Assembly: GCA_017433725.1 (NCBI GenBank) | Contig: JAFRGQ010000098.1 | Span: 186,001 to 250,000, forward strand | Direction: 5' to 3' | DNA length: 64,000 nucleotides | DNA from: Lachnospiraceae bacterium | GTDB taxonomy: Bacteria; Bacillota; Clostridia; Lachnospirales; Lachnospiraceae | Part shown: piece after piece, positions 16,004-25,801 of the stretch | Numbering within the stretch: the first letter of the stretch is position 1 | Layout: each line of letters starts with the position of its first letter | Made by a program: the position numbers and the translations under genes | Notes under the pieces: model-generated | Told to the model about the DNA's origin: nothing | The model's input: the letters and a program-made list of their open reading frames with translations, nothing else | The model's database searches: none

Positions 16004-16840
16004 ATGAGCAGAGAAGAGTTAAAAAACAGAAAAAGGATCGTGATCAAGCTTGGATCCTCCTCGCTGGTTCATAAGGAGACCGGCAGATTGAACCTCACAA
16101 AGCTTGAAGTTCTTGCGAGAGAAGTCACGGACTTGCATAATCAGGGCAAAGACGTTGTACTGGTCTCGTCGGGTGCAATTGCCGTAGGACGCGCTGCAAT
16201 GGGCATAAAAAAATGCAGGACCCTGCAGGAGAAGCAGGCCTGCGCTGCGATCGGACAGGTCAAGCTCATGATGATATATCAGAAATTCTTTTCGGAGTAC
16301 GGGCAGACTACAGCCCAGATTCTCATGACCAAAGATACTGTCACGGATCTGGAAGCTAAGGTCCACGCTCGTAACACGTTCGAAGAGCTTTTCCAGCTCG
16401 GCGTAATACCGATCGTAAATGAAAATGATACGGTATCCACATATGACATTGAGATAGGGGATAATGACCGAGTCTCCGCTGTCGTTGTAGCGCTCATTCA
16501 GGCGGACCTGCTCCTTCTCATGTCAGATATTGACGGTCTGTACACAGATGACCCGCATAAGAATAAAAATGCGAAGTTCATCTCGCAGGTGAATTCTCTG
16601 GATGACCATTTCAGGGCCATGGCCAAAGACACGACCGGAAGCAACTTCGGTACAGGCGGAATGGCAACAAAGCTTGTTGCCGCGGATATTGCGACCGCTT
16701 CCGGTGCGGATATGATTATTGCAAATGCCTCGGATTTCCGAATTATTCATCGGCTGATCGACGGCGAGGAGCTCGGAACGCTGTTCCTCAGCAATCCGAG
16801 AGAGGAATTCTATCTGGCGGATTACCTGGAGAGGAATTGA
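16004..16840 (+). CDS. proB: glutamate 5-kinase
   Basis: First step of proline synthesis: phosphorylates L-glutamate with ATP. Amino-acid kinase fold with KLGSSSL near residue 15, LVSSGAIAVGRA, the feedback/substrate loop NENDTVST and the GTGGMATKL motif. At 278 aa it stops after the kinase domain and lacks the C-terminal PUA domain of the E. coli enzyme, a known short form. proA is not in this window, so proB stands apart from its usual partner. GGAG lies about 14 nt upstream of the ATG, within the end of the preceding gene. Confidence 0.92.
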   Translation: MSREELKNRKRIVIKLGSSSLVHKETGRLNLTKLEVLAREVTDLHNQGKDVVLVSSGAIAVGRAAMGIKKCRTLQEKQACAAIGQVKLMMIYQKFFSEYGQTTAQILMTKDTVTDLEAKVHARNTFEELFQLGVIPIVNENDTVSTYDIEIGDNDRVSAVVVALIQADLLLLMSDIDGLYTDDPHKNKNAKFISQVNSLDDHFRAMAKDTTGSNFGTGGMATKLVAADIATASGADMIIANASDFRIIHRLIDGEELGTLFLSNPREEFYLADYLERN

Positions 16841-16841
16841 T

Positions 16842-16883
16842 GCAGTTTCCGGAAAACCAAACCATAAGATGATCGGAAACTGC
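16842..16883. repeat. inverted repeat after proB
   Basis: GCAGTTTCCG (16842-16851) and CGGAAACTGC (16874-16883) form a perfect 10-bp stem with a 22-nt loop but no T-run. A second small stem CCGTA/TACGG follows at about 16910-16923, and then the terminator. Confidence 0.5.
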
Positions 16884-16946
16884 TTCCGTCAGATAATTGA
16901 ATGCCGCTTCCGTAGGATTACGGCACGAAAAATAATGACTTTACAT

Positions 16947-16996
16947 ATTTCCCGGTAAGGAGTTACAGAAAATTCCCTGCCGGGAAATTCTTTTTT
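16947..16996 (+). terminator. intrinsic terminator after proB
   Basis: ATTTCCCGG (16947-16955) pairs with CCGGGAAAT (16980-16988), 9 bp perfect, 24-nt loop, followed by TCTTTTTT. Confidence 0.75.
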
Positions 16997-17042
16997 GCGT
17001 TAAGCAGCCGAGTAGCGCGCAGATCAGGTATAAAAGCGTATC

Positions 17043-17070
17043 TTGCCAAATCTTTGACAGATGATATAAT
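17043..17070 (+). promoter_or_regulatory. promoter for the miaB-mutS-mutL-miaA run
   Basis: TTGCCA (17043-17048), 16-bp spacer, perfect TATAAT (17065-17070), about 32 nt before the miaB ATG. A TTGACA hexamer lies inside the spacer but is only 5 nt from the -10 and is not used with it. Confidence 0.65.
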
Positions 17071-17102
17071 ATTATCTTACTGTTTGGATAGTGGAGAAAA
17101 GT

Positions 17103-18539
17103 ATGGGAAATTACAAGATAGATTTAAGAAGTGAAGAAGAACAGAAGGTAGAAGCGGAGCGCCAGCTTCAATATATCGATGAAATCCGAGAACAAGTCAG
17201 TGAGATCTCAGAAAATCTCGGAAGACCTCTGTATTCCTGCGTTGTGACTTTCGGGTGTCAGATGAATGCTCGCGACTCCGAGAAGCTCCGCGGTATTTTT
17301 GCGTCCGCCGGGTTCCTGGACACATCCAATGAGGATGATGCCGACTTCGTTATTTATAATACATGCACTGTCAGGGATAACGCCGATCAGCATGTCTATG
17401 GCAGACTCGGCCATCTGAACAGCGTTAAGCGCAAAAAGCCGGGTATGGTCATCGGTCTGTGCGGCTGCATGATGCAGGAGAAGCATATTGTTGAGAAGAT
17501 CCGGAAGAGTTATTCTTTCGTCGATCTTATTTTCGGTACCCACAATCTGTATGAGTTTCCGGAACTCCTTCTTCGGGTAATTCGTGAAAAGAAGCGTGTT
17601 ATCGAAATCATGGAGGCGACGCCTTACCTTCCGGAAAGTTTGCCGACCGAGCGCAAATATGCCTTTAAATCAGGCGTCAATATTATGTATGGATGCAATA
17701 ACTTCTGTACATATTGTATCGTTCCATATGTTCGCGGACGGGAGATCAGCAGAAAACCGATCGATATCATCAGGGAGTGTGAGAAACTGGCAGCGGACGG
17801 CGTACGGGAAATCATGCTGCTCGGGCAGAACGTCAATTCCTACGGCAAGACACTTGATGAGAAGATCTCATTTGCCGAACTTCTCGAAATGGTATGCCGG
17901 GTAGACGGAATCGACCGCATCCGTTTTATGACATCCCACCCCAAGGATCTCTCCGATGAACTAATTTCTGTCATGGCGAGAAATCCGAAGGTGTGTCGGC
18001 ATATGCATCTGCCTGTACAATCCGGAAGCGACCGTATCCTGAAAAACATGAACAGGCATTATGACAGAGAACACTATATAGAACTGGTCAGGAAACTGCG
18101 TGAGGCCATGCCGGATATTTCCCTCACAACGGATATTATCGTCGGATTTCCTGGTGAGACCGAGGAAGACTTCCTGGATACGCTGTCTCTTGTGCGTGAG
18201 GTAGGCTTTGACAGCGCCTTTACATTCATTTATTCCAAGCGTACAGGCACGCCTGCCGCAAAGATGGAAAACCAGGTACCGGATGACATAGTACATGAAC
18301 GGTTCGACAGACTGCTGGCGGAGGTCAAGGTGTCCGCTGAGAAGATGTGCGCGAGATTTGAAGGACAGGTAATGGACGTTCTTGTAGAGGAGAAGAATAA
18401 ACAGCCGGGGCTCGTGACAGGAAGGATCGGCCACAATCTCGTAGTACATCTGACTGGAGACGAATCTATGATCGGTAAGATCGTTCCGGTACGTCTTGTT
18501 GCATGCAAGGGCTTTTATTATATCGGGGAACCTGCCTGA
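17103..18539 (+). CDS. miaB: tRNA-2-methylthio-N6-dimethylallyladenosine synthase
   Basis: Radical-SAM methylthiotransferase acting on i6A37 of tRNA, downstream of MiaA. The N-terminal UPF0004 domain has the three auxiliary-cluster cysteines in FGCQMNARDSE, YNTCTVRDNA and GLCGCMMQE. The radical-SAM CxxxCxxC is in GCNNFCTYCIVPYVRGRE, and a TRAM RNA-binding domain ends the protein (~410-478). Start ATG at 17103 has GGAGA 6 nt upstream; a GTG 12 nt earlier overlaps that site. 478 aa is normal. mutS follows, a conserved neighbour. Confidence 0.95.
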   Translation: MGNYKIDLRSEEEQKVEAERQLQYIDEIREQVSEISENLGRPLYSCVVTFGCQMNARDSEKLRGIFASAGFLDTSNEDDADFVIYNTCTVRDNADQHVYGRLGHLNSVKRKKPGMVIGLCGCMMQEKHIVEKIRKSYSFVDLIFGTHNLYEFPELLLRVIREKKRVIEIMEATPYLPESLPTERKYAFKSGVNIMYGCNNFCTYCIVPYVRGREISRKPIDIIRECEKLAADGVREIMLLGQNVNSYGKTLDEKISFAELLEMVCRVDGIDRIRFMTSHPKDLSDELISVMARNPKVCRHMHLPVQSGSDRILKNMNRHYDREHYIELVRKLREAMPDISLTTDIIVGFPGETEEDFLDTLSLVREVGFDSAFTFIYSKRTGTPAAKMENQVPDDIVHERFDRLLAEVKVSAEKMCARFEGQVMDVLVEEKNKQPGLVTGRIGHNLVVHLTGDESMIGKIVPVRLVACKGFYYIGEPA

Positions 18540-18583
18540 ACAGTTGCACTCAATTGATCGGCAGGGGCAAATGAGGTGAAAAT

Positions 18584-21232
18584 ATGGCTTTATCTCCTAT
18601 GATGCAGGAGTACAAAAAAGTTAAAGAAGATTACAAAGACTGCGTTTTGATGTACCGCGTCGGGGATTTTTACGAGATGTTTTTCGATGATGCGATCCGC
18701 GTTTCGAAAATGCTGGAAATCACGCTGACAGGAAAAGAGTGCGGTCTGCCGGAGAGAGCGCCGATGTGCGGCGTTCCCTACCACGCGGTGGATACCTATG
18801 TCAGCCGTCTGATCCAGAAAGGCCAGAAAGTAGCCATCTGTGACCAGGTCGAAGATCCGAAACTCGCAAAAGGTCTGGTCAAGCGCGAAGTGACCCGTGT
18901 CGTTACTCCCGGAACCAACATGGATCTCTCGGGAAGCGATGAGACCCGCAATAATTTCCTGATGTGTATCGTCTGCACGGAAGACCGGTTCGGCATCGCA
19001 GCCTGCGACGTGTCGACCGGCGAATTTATGTTGACGGAAGTCGACAAAACGTCGAAATTAACGGATGAGATCTATAAGCTCTCACCGTCGGAAATCATAT
19101 GTAATGAGCCTCTCATGATGTCAGGACTCGATATTGAGGATCTGCGAGGAAGGCTGGGGATCATGGTCGAGACGATGGATCCTCGTTACTTTGGGGATAC
19201 GATCTGCAAAAAGACTCTTCTCGACCACTTTCATGTCGGCTCCGTAGAGGGGCTCGGAATCGCCGAGTTCAGCTGCGGTGTGAATGCCGCCGGAGCGCTT
19301 CTATCCTACCTGTTCGAGACACAGAAGACAGATCTTTCGCATATCACATGTATCCGACCTTACCATACAGAGGAGTTCATGATGCTGGACGGCTCCTCCA
19401 TGCGGAATCTTGAGCTCATTGAAACGCTCCGCGAGAAGGAAAAGAGGGGATCTCTTTTCTGGGTCCTTGATAAGACAAGAACTGCGATGGGAGCCCGCAT
19501 GCTGCGCACTTGGATCGAACAGCCGCTGCTCGATGTGAATGCGATACAGGCCAGGCTCGATGCGATCGAAGCTCTCAATAAAAATGAAATTACATGCGCA
19601 GAGATACGGGAATACTTAAATCCGGTATACGATCTCGAGAGACTGGCAGCCCGCATCAGCTATAAGAGTGCGAATCCGAGGGATCTGGTCGCACTCAAAG
19701 GCTCTCTGCAAATGCTGCCGCACATTAAATCTCAGCTGACCGAGCTTGACGCCGACAGGTTCCGCGGTTTTCTTGACAGTTTTGATACACTGAGCGATCT
19801 TTATGAGCTGATCGATGCCTCTATCATCGACGATCCGCCGCTTGCCATGAAGGAAGGCGGTATCATCCGCGACGGCTACAATGAGGATGTGGACGAGTAC
19901 AGGCGGGCTCGCACGGAGGGAAAAGCCTGGCTTGCCGAACTGGAGGCGACAGAACGGGAAAAGACGGGAATTCACACCCTTAAAGTGAAGTATAACAGAG
20001 TGTTCGGATATGTCATCGAGGTCTCCAACTCTTTTAAGGACATGGTTCCGGATACATACACCAGAAAACAGACACTCGTCGGCGGTGAGCGTTACACAAT
20101 GCCGCGGCTCAAGGAGCTGGAAGATAAGATTCTCGGTGCGGAAGATAAGCTGAATTCTCTGGAATATGAGCTTTACAGCGACGTGCGCGATGAGATCGGT
20201 TCGAACATCACAAGGATACAGAATGCAGCCAGAATCGTGGCAGAGATCGATGTCCTTGCATCCCTGTCAGAGGCAGCCAGAAAAAATCACTATGTACGAC
20301 CGAAAATAACGACAGATGGAGCAATCGAAATTAAAGGCGGCAGGCATCCGGTAGTCGAGCGAATGATCGAGAACGAGGCGTTTGTTCCGAACGACACAGT
20401 TCTCGACAACAGAAAAAAACGTATTTCAATCATCACCGGTCCGAATATGGCAGGAAAATCTACTTACATGAGGCAGACTGCATTGATCGTGCTGATGGCG
20501 CAGATCGGAAGTTTTGTGCCCGCCAAATCAGCAAAGATCGGGGTGGTTGACCGGATCTTCACTCGTGTAGGAGCATCCGACGATCTTGCCAGCGGACAGA
20601 GTACCTTTATGGTGGAGATGACGGAAGTCGCAAATATTCTTCGCAGCGCCACAGCAAAGTCTCTTCTCATTCTGGATGAGATCGGGCGCGGCACATCTAC
20701 ATTTGACGGTCTGTCCATCGCATGGGCCGTCATCGAATATGTGGCAGACAGGAAAATCATCGGAGCCAAAACACTCTTTGCGACACATTATCATGAACTG
20801 ACAGAACTCGAAGGAAAACTTGACGGAGTCAATAACTATTGTATTGCCGTCAAGGAGAAGGGGGACGGGATCGTATTCTTAAGGAAGATCGTCAAGGGCG
20901 GTGCGGATAAGAGTTACGGTATTCAGGTAGCCAGATTGGCCGGCGTTCCGGAAGCTGTGCTCTCAAGAGCTCAGCAACTGCTCGGAGAACTCAGTTCCGC
21001 CGATATTACGGCAGCTATTGAGAATATTGCAGGGGCGCCGCGTGTCAAGTCGAAGAGCGTCCACTATGATGAGGTGGATCTCTCACAGATGTCTCTGTTC
21101 GACACGGTTTCCGACGCTGATGTCATTAAGGAACTAAGCGAAATGGATCTGCAGACCATGACGCCGATCGATGCTCTCAATGAATTGTATCGTCTTCAGA
21201 ATAAGCTGAATAATCGTTGGAAGAACGCATGA
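18584..21232 (+). CDS. mutS: DNA mismatch repair protein MutS
   Basis: Recognises mispairs and recruits MutL. The N-terminal mismatch-contact motif F-x-E is present in RVGDFYEMFFDDA (about residues 26-38). Connector, lever and clamp domains follow. The C-terminal ATPase has Walker A GPNMAGKSTYMRQ, Walker B LLILDEIGRGTSTFDG and the FATHYHEL motif. 882 aa is full length, with a short C-terminal tail. GAGGTGA site before the ATG. No defect is visible. Confidence 0.96.
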   Translation: MALSPMMQEYKKVKEDYKDCVLMYRVGDFYEMFFDDAIRVSKMLEITLTGKECGLPERAPMCGVPYHAVDTYVSRLIQKGQKVAICDQVEDPKLAKGLVKREVTRVVTPGTNMDLSGSDETRNNFLMCIVCTEDRFGIAACDVSTGEFMLTEVDKTSKLTDEIYKLSPSEIICNEPLMMSGLDIEDLRGRLGIMVETMDPRYFGDTICKKTLLDHFHVGSVEGLGIAEFSCGVNAAGALLSYLFETQKTDLSHITCIRPYHTEEFMMLDGSSMRNLELIETLREKEKRGSLFWVLDKTRTAMGARMLRTWIEQPLLDVNAIQARLDAIEALNKNEITCAEIREYLNPVYDLERLAARISYKSANPRDLVALKGSLQMLPHIKSQLTELDADRFRGFLDSFDTLSDLYELIDASIIDDPPLAMKEGGIIRDGYNEDVDEYRRARTEGKAWLAELEATEREKTGIHTLKVKYNRVFGYVIEVSNSFKDMVPDTYTRKQTLVGGERYTMPRLKELEDKILGAEDKLNSLEYELYSDVRDEIGSNITRIQNAARIVAEIDVLASLSEAARKNHYVRPKITTDGAIEIKGGRHPVVERMIENEAFVPNDTVLDNRKKRISIITGPNMAGKSTYMRQTALIVLMAQIGSFVPAKSAKIGVVDRIFTRVGASDDLASGQSTFMVEMTEVANILRSATAKSLLILDEIGRGTSTFDGLSIAWAVIEYVADRKIIGAKTLFATHYHELTELEGKLDGVNNYCIAVKEKGDGIVFLRKIVKGGADKSYGIQVARLAGVPEAVLSRAQQLLGELSSADITAAIENIAGAPRVKSKSVHYDEVDLSQMSLFDTVSDADVIKELSEMDLQTMTPIDALNELYRLQNKLNNRWKNA

Positions 21233-21268
21233 CTTTAGTACTGCCCGTAAGACGGGTTACGAGTTTTT

Positions 21269-21290
21269 ATTCTTCATCGCACAATACTTG
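21269..21290 (-). repeat. dispersed short repeat, copy 2
   Basis: Plus-strand 21269-21288 differs from 13961-13980 at one base. It sits in the mutS-mutL spacer, behind a weak CCCGT-AAG-ACGGG hairpin (21244-21256) and T5 (21264-21268). Confidence 0.5.
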
Positions 21291-21365
21291 CGGTTTTTGT
21301 CGTGATATTCGCGCAAAGTTATGCTCGTTCCACATAAATTCAGATCGAAAGCGAGGTGGCAGACT

Positions 21366-23414
21366 ATGGGTATAATACATGTTTTAGACCAAAACACAAT
21401 AGATAAGATTGCCGCCGGTGAAGTCGTCGAGCGGCCTGCATCCATTGTAAAGGAGCTCACGGAAAATGCGATTGATGCCGACTCGTCCCGCATTACCGTT
21501 GAGATCAAAAGCGGCGGCATTGAGATGATACGCGTGACCGATGACGGCAAAGGTATTCCGGCAGACGATATCCGTCTGGCCTTTCTTCGCCATGCGACTT
21601 CTAAAATCAGCTGCGTTGAGGATTTGAATTCGGTTCTTTCCCTCGGATTTCGAGGTGAAGCACTTTCGAGCATCGCTGCAGTAAGCCGGGTAGAGCTGAT
21701 TACGAAAGAGAGCGATGAACTCACAGCGGTCCGCTATGTCATAGAGGGCGGCAGGGAAAAGCTGTACGAGGAGATCGGTGCACCTGACGGCACCACAATA
21801 GTTGTGCGTGATATTTTTTATAACACCCCTGCAAGGGCAAAGTTTCTCAAAACAGCTATGACTGAGGCCGCCCACGTGGGGGCTTATGTCGAACAGCTGG
21901 CGCTCTCGAATCCCGAGATTGGATTTGAGTTCATTGTGAACGGAGTAAGCCGGATCTCGACGACCGGCAGCGGTAATCTGAAAGATGCGATTTATCATAT
22001 ATACGGGAGAGAATTGTCATCTCAGCTTTTGCCCGTAGATTACGACGAGGACGGAATACGTATCACCGGTTTTATTGCCAAGCCGTCCGTCTCCCGCGGA
22101 AACAGGAACTTTGAAAATTATTACGTGAATGGCCGTTATGTGAAGAGCCGAGTCGTATCTTTGGGAATTGAAGAGGGATACGGCAACAAGCTTATGCAGC
22201 ATCGGTATCCCTTCACATGTCTGATGATCCGTGTCGACGGGTCTCTGGTAGACGTCAACGTTCATCCCACGAAGATGGAGGTTCGTTTTTCGGATGAGAG
22301 AAAAGTGATGACGGCTGTTTCGGACTGCGTGCGAAGCGTTCTGTATCATCAGGATATGATCATCCGCTCGTCGCTCAATCCTCCGGTCAAAACGCCGGGC
22401 TCTTCGAAAAAAGAAGAGAAGTATGCTGCTCCGGCACCGTTCGAGAAGAATGCTTTGCGGGAAAAATATCCATTTCCCATTGAGGACAATAATGGTCAAC
22501 CAGAGCGTCTGATTTTCCCGGAGAACAGAGATGCCCTATCTCCGGCAAGTGTTCCAAAAAACGTAGATTCGGAAGAGATTCTGCCCGGCGAACGGGATTC
22601 TTTACAAGATGCATTTTCTGTCGGTAAGAAGCCTGACATGAATACTGTGACCGAGAACGGAATACGGCAGCAGAAAAAAACATCCGAAGAATACGAAATA
22701 ACGCAGCAGAATACAGCAGCGGGAAAGAACGCAGTACCGCGGCAGAAGAGATTAGACGGTGAAGATGAGCAGACTGTCCGATATGAGCAGCAGACTCTCA
22801 TGGACATTTCTCCGAATGTTCTCTCTCCCGAAGCGGCACCAAACAGGAAGATCATAGGCTGCGCTTTCAAAACATATTGGATCATCGAATACGGCGATAA
22901 GCTTTATATGATTGATCAGCATGCTGCCCACGAAAAAGTTCTTTTCACACGCTTCATGAAAGAGTATGAGAATAGTCAGGTGACAAGCCAGCAGGTGAGT
23001 CCCCCTCTGATTATTACGCTTGACAGCATGGGACAGGCACTCTGTGAAGAATACATGGAGGCCTTTACAAAAGCCGGATTTGAGATAGAATCCTTCGGCG
23101 GCAGTGATATAAAAATCAGTGCAGTTCCTTATCATATGAGCGCTCTTGGTACCAAGCAGCTCTTTTTGGAGATGCTGGACCATCTGGAAGTCAGTACGGA
23201 TCCTAAAAAGCTGAAGATCTATGAACATCGCGTTGCAACGGAAGCCTGCAAGGCGGCGGTAAAGGGCGGCGACCGACTGTCGGTCAATGAGGCAAAAGCG
23301 CTCATTGACGAGCTTTTTACATGTGAGGACCCTTATCATTGTCCGCAAGGGAGACCCACGATCATCTCATTTACAGAGAAGGATCTGGAAAAGAGATTTA
23401 AGAGAATTCTTTAG
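21366..23414 (+). CDS. mutL: DNA mismatch repair protein MutL, altered endonuclease motifs
   Basis: GHKL ATPase that links mismatch recognition to strand incision. The N-terminal ATPase motifs are intact (KIAAGEVVERPAS, TDDGKGIP, LGFRGEALSS). A long linker (~340-490) precedes the C-terminal endonuclease-type domain. The metal motif DQHAx2Ex4E reads DQHAAHEKVLFT (517-528), so the last Glu is Thr528. The later CPHGRP block reads CPQGRP (Cys659, Gln661). The ACK block is present. The ATG at 21366 starts the family's usual MGIIHVLD and has GAGGTGG upstream; an in-frame start 45 nt earlier is not supported. 682 aa. Confidence 0.93.
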   Translation: MGIIHVLDQNTIDKIAAGEVVERPASIVKELTENAIDADSSRITVEIKSGGIEMIRVTDDGKGIPADDIRLAFLRHATSKISCVEDLNSVLSLGFRGEALSSIAAVSRVELITKESDELTAVRYVIEGGREKLYEEIGAPDGTTIVVRDIFYNTPARAKFLKTAMTEAAHVGAYVEQLALSNPEIGFEFIVNGVSRISTTGSGNLKDAIYHIYGRELSSQLLPVDYDEDGIRITGFIAKPSVSRGNRNFENYYVNGRYVKSRVVSLGIEEGYGNKLMQHRYPFTCLMIRVDGSLVDVNVHPTKMEVRFSDERKVMTAVSDCVRSVLYHQDMIIRSSLNPPVKTPGSSKKEEKYAAPAPFEKNALREKYPFPIEDNNGQPERLIFPENRDALSPASVPKNVDSEEILPGERDSLQDAFSVGKKPDMNTVTENGIRQQKKTSEEYEITQQNTAAGKNAVPRQKRLDGEDEQTVRYEQQTLMDISPNVLSPEAAPNRKIIGCAFKTYWIIEYGDKLYMIDQHAAHEKVLFTRFMKEYENSQVTSQQVSPPLIITLDSMGQALCEEYMEAFTKAGFEIESFGGSDIKISAVPYHMSALGTKQLFLEMLDHLEVSTDPKKLKIYEHRVATEACKAAVKGGDRLSVNEAKALIDELFTCEDPYHCPQGRPTIISFTEKDLEKRFKRIL

Positions 23415-23540
23415 TCTCCGGCGCAGAATTCCAGTAACGCACATCTACTATGAAAACGGAAAATGAATAAGCAGGAAATATCCGGAAATACAATTCCAAC
23501 AGGTAATCAGTAGTGACCGGAAGGAAAGCAGGTACAAGCT

Positions 23541-24482
23541 TTGACAGAACATGAAAACAGACTGGTCGTGATCAGCGGTCCGACCGCCTCCGGAAAAAGC
23601 GAAATAGCGGTCGAACTTGCGAGAAAAATCGGTGGTGAGATCATCTCAGCGGATTCCATGCAGGTATACCGCCACATGGACATCGGTTCAGCAAAAATAA
23701 CCCTCGAGGAAATGATGGGAGTGCCCCACTACATGATAGACGTGGCGGAACCCACGGAGAACTTCGATGTCGCAAGGTTTGCCGAGGAAGCAAAAGCGCA
23801 TGTAAGAGACATCCAGATGAGGGGTAAGGTACCGATTCTCTGCGGAGGAACCGGTTTTTATATCCAGGCTGTGACAAGGGATATTGATTTTACGGAGACC
23901 GGATGCGATGAGGCTTATCGGTCGGAACTTGCAAATTACGCTGCAACGCACGGAAACGAAGCATTGCATGCACAGCTTCGTAAAGTCGATCCGGAGTCGG
24001 CCGATGCAATCCATGCAAACAATATTAAGCGCGTTATAAGAGCGCTGGAATACTACCGCCAGACCGGTGAAAAGATATCCGAACATAATATCAGGGAGAG
24101 CGAGCGTCCGTCTCCTTATGACCTGCATTTTTATGTTATTCACTGTGACAGACAGACACTCTACGACAGAATCGACCGGCGTGTTGATTTTATGATGGAT
24201 ATGGGTCTTATCGACGAGGTAATGTATCTCAAGGCCATGGGTCTCACCAGAGATATGGTATCCATGCAGGGACTCGGCTACAAGGAGATGCTTGACTATC
24301 TGGACGGAATGTACGATCTGGAGGAAGCCGTTCGGATCCTGAAGCGCGATTCAAGGCATTATGCTAAACGTCAGCTCACGTGGTTCAAGCGAGAGAAAGA
24401 AGCCGTGTGGATTAGGCGAGAAGATTTTAATAATGACACTTTCAAAATTGTAGACTTTCTGGCAAATGATCTCAGAAAGTAA
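23541..24482 (+). CDS. miaA: tRNA dimethylallyltransferase
   Basis: Transfers dimethylallyl from DMAPP to A37 of tRNAs, giving the substrate of MiaB encoded earlier in this run. P-loop GPTASGKSEIAVELA near residue 13, SADSMQVYRHMDIGSAK substrate block, and the C-terminal YAKRQLTWFKRE motif. 313 aa is normal. The start is read as TTG at 23541 with AGCAGG about 8 nt upstream; the ATG at 23551 is out of frame. The next gene begins 25 nt after its stop. Confidence 0.93.
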   Translation: MTEHENRLVVISGPTASGKSEIAVELARKIGGEIISADSMQVYRHMDIGSAKITLEEMMGVPHYMIDVAEPTENFDVARFAEEAKAHVRDIQMRGKVPILCGGTGFYIQAVTRDIDFTETGCDEAYRSELANYAATHGNEALHAQLRKVDPESADAIHANNIKRVIRALEYYRQTGEKISEHNIRESERPSPYDLHFYVIHCDRQTLYDRIDRRVDFMMDMGLIDEVMYLKAMGLTRDMVSMQGLGYKEMLDYLDGMYDLEEAVRILKRDSRHYAKRQLTWFKREKEAVWIRREDFNNDTFKIVDFLANDLRK

Positions 24483-24507
24483 GTCGAAAAAGGGCAGGAA
24501 CAATCAA

Positions 24508-25794
24508 ATGGATACTATGTATGCTTCTTTTGGTATTGACCGGGATATTTATGAGTTTGGAGAAAAAATATGCGAAACGCTGGAGGACCGCTTTCGGGAA
24601 ATAGATAAAACCGCAGAATATAATCAGCTGAAGGTCATCGGCGCTATGCAGCAGTGCCGTGTAAGTCAGGCCTGCCTTCAGGGAACGACCGGATATGGAT
24701 ACAACGATCTCGGAAGAGACACCCTGGAGGAAGTCTACAGCAAGGTCTTTCATACGGAAGCTGCTCTGGTACGTCCTCTCATCGCATGCGGCACACATGC
24801 TCTTTCCATCGCGCTTGCCGGGAACCTGCGTCCCGGAGATGAACTTCTGTCTGTCTCCGGAAAACCGTATGACACGCTGGAGGAAGTAATCGGAATACGT
24901 CCTTCCCGCGGAAGTCTGGCAGAATACGGCGTAACATACAGTCAGGTGGACCTTCTACCTGACGGGAATTTCGATTTGGATGGAATCCGGGCAGCTATAA
25001 AGCCGAAGACAAAGATGTGTGCAATCCAGCGTTCGAAAGGTTATGACACCAGAAGAACGCTCTCCGTAGCACAAATCGGGCAGGCCATAGAATGCATCCA
25101 TTCTGTGCGTTCCGATATAATCGTTATGGTCGATAACTGCTACGGCGAGTTTGTTGAGAAAACAGAACCCTCTGATCTCGATGCCGACCTTATCGTAGGC
25201 TCCCTGATCAAAAATCCGGGCGGCGGACTCGCACCGGTCGGCGGATACATAGCCGGGAAGAAAGAATACGTTGAAAATGCAGCATTCCGCATGACATGCC
25301 CGGGACTTGGCAGTGAAGTCGGTCCGTCTCTGGGATTGAATCCTTCCATGTATCAGGGGTTTTTTATGGCCCCGGTAGTGACTGCGTCGGCTCTGAAAGG
25401 TGCGATCTTCGCTGCAAATGTGTATGAGCAGCTTGGCTACGAAGTCCTCCCGAACAGTACCGAATCACGACATGATATTATTCAGGCCGTGACATTGCGC
25501 TCCCCGGAGGCAGTCATCGCATTTTGCAAAGGTATTCAGAAAGCGGCTCCGGTCGATGCACATGTCACACCGGAACCATGTGACATGCCGGGATATGACG
25601 ATCCGGTCATCATGGCCGCGGGCGCTTTTGTAGAAGGTTCATCTATTGAGCTCTCCGCAGACGGTCCGATCCGTCCGCCCTACAATGTATATTTCCAGGG
25701 TGGACTCACGTGGCCCTCGGCGAAACTCGGAATTCTCATGTCCCTGCAGGCTATGAAGGATGCGGGGCTCATTGACTTATCTAAGAAGGAGTAA
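24508..25794 (+). CDS. methionine gamma-lyase family protein (PLP; 'aluminium resistance' group)
   Basis: Fold-type I PLP enzyme of the Met_gamma_lyase family (Bacillus YnbB-like), cytoplasmic, true substrate unproven. The probable PLP lysine is in VGSLIKNPGGGLAPVGGY. Other family blocks are TTGYGYNDLGRDTLE, CGTHALSIAL and TESRHDIIQAV. 428 aa from ATG 24508, the family's usual length. AGGAA precedes the start; an upstream in-frame ATG overlaps miaA. Bacillus also keeps this gene close to miaA and hfq, so the neighbourhood is conserved, although no hfq is seen here. Confidence 0.88.
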   Translation: MDTMYASFGIDRDIYEFGEKICETLEDRFREIDKTAEYNQLKVIGAMQQCRVSQACLQGTTGYGYNDLGRDTLEEVYSKVFHTEAALVRPLIACGTHALSIALAGNLRPGDELLSVSGKPYDTLEEVIGIRPSRGSLAEYGVTYSQVDLLPDGNFDLDGIRAAIKPKTKMCAIQRSKGYDTRRTLSVAQIGQAIECIHSVRSDIIVMVDNCYGEFVEKTEPSDLDADLIVGSLIKNPGGGLAPVGGYIAGKKEYVENAAFRMTCPGLGSEVGPSLGLNPSMYQGFFMAPVVTASALKGAIFAANVYEQLGYEVLPNSTESRHDIIQAVTLRSPEAVIAFCKGIQKAAPVDAHVTPEPCDMPGYDDPVIMAAGAFVEGSSIELSADGPIRPPYNVYFQGGLTWPSAKLGILMSLQAMKDAGLIDLSKKE

Positions 25795-25801
25795 CTCTGA
25801 A

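Noticed and set aside
17054..17070. TTGACA with TATAAT as a promoter pair
   Set aside because: Spacer is only 5 bp; TTGCCA at 17043 with a 16-bp spacer fits.
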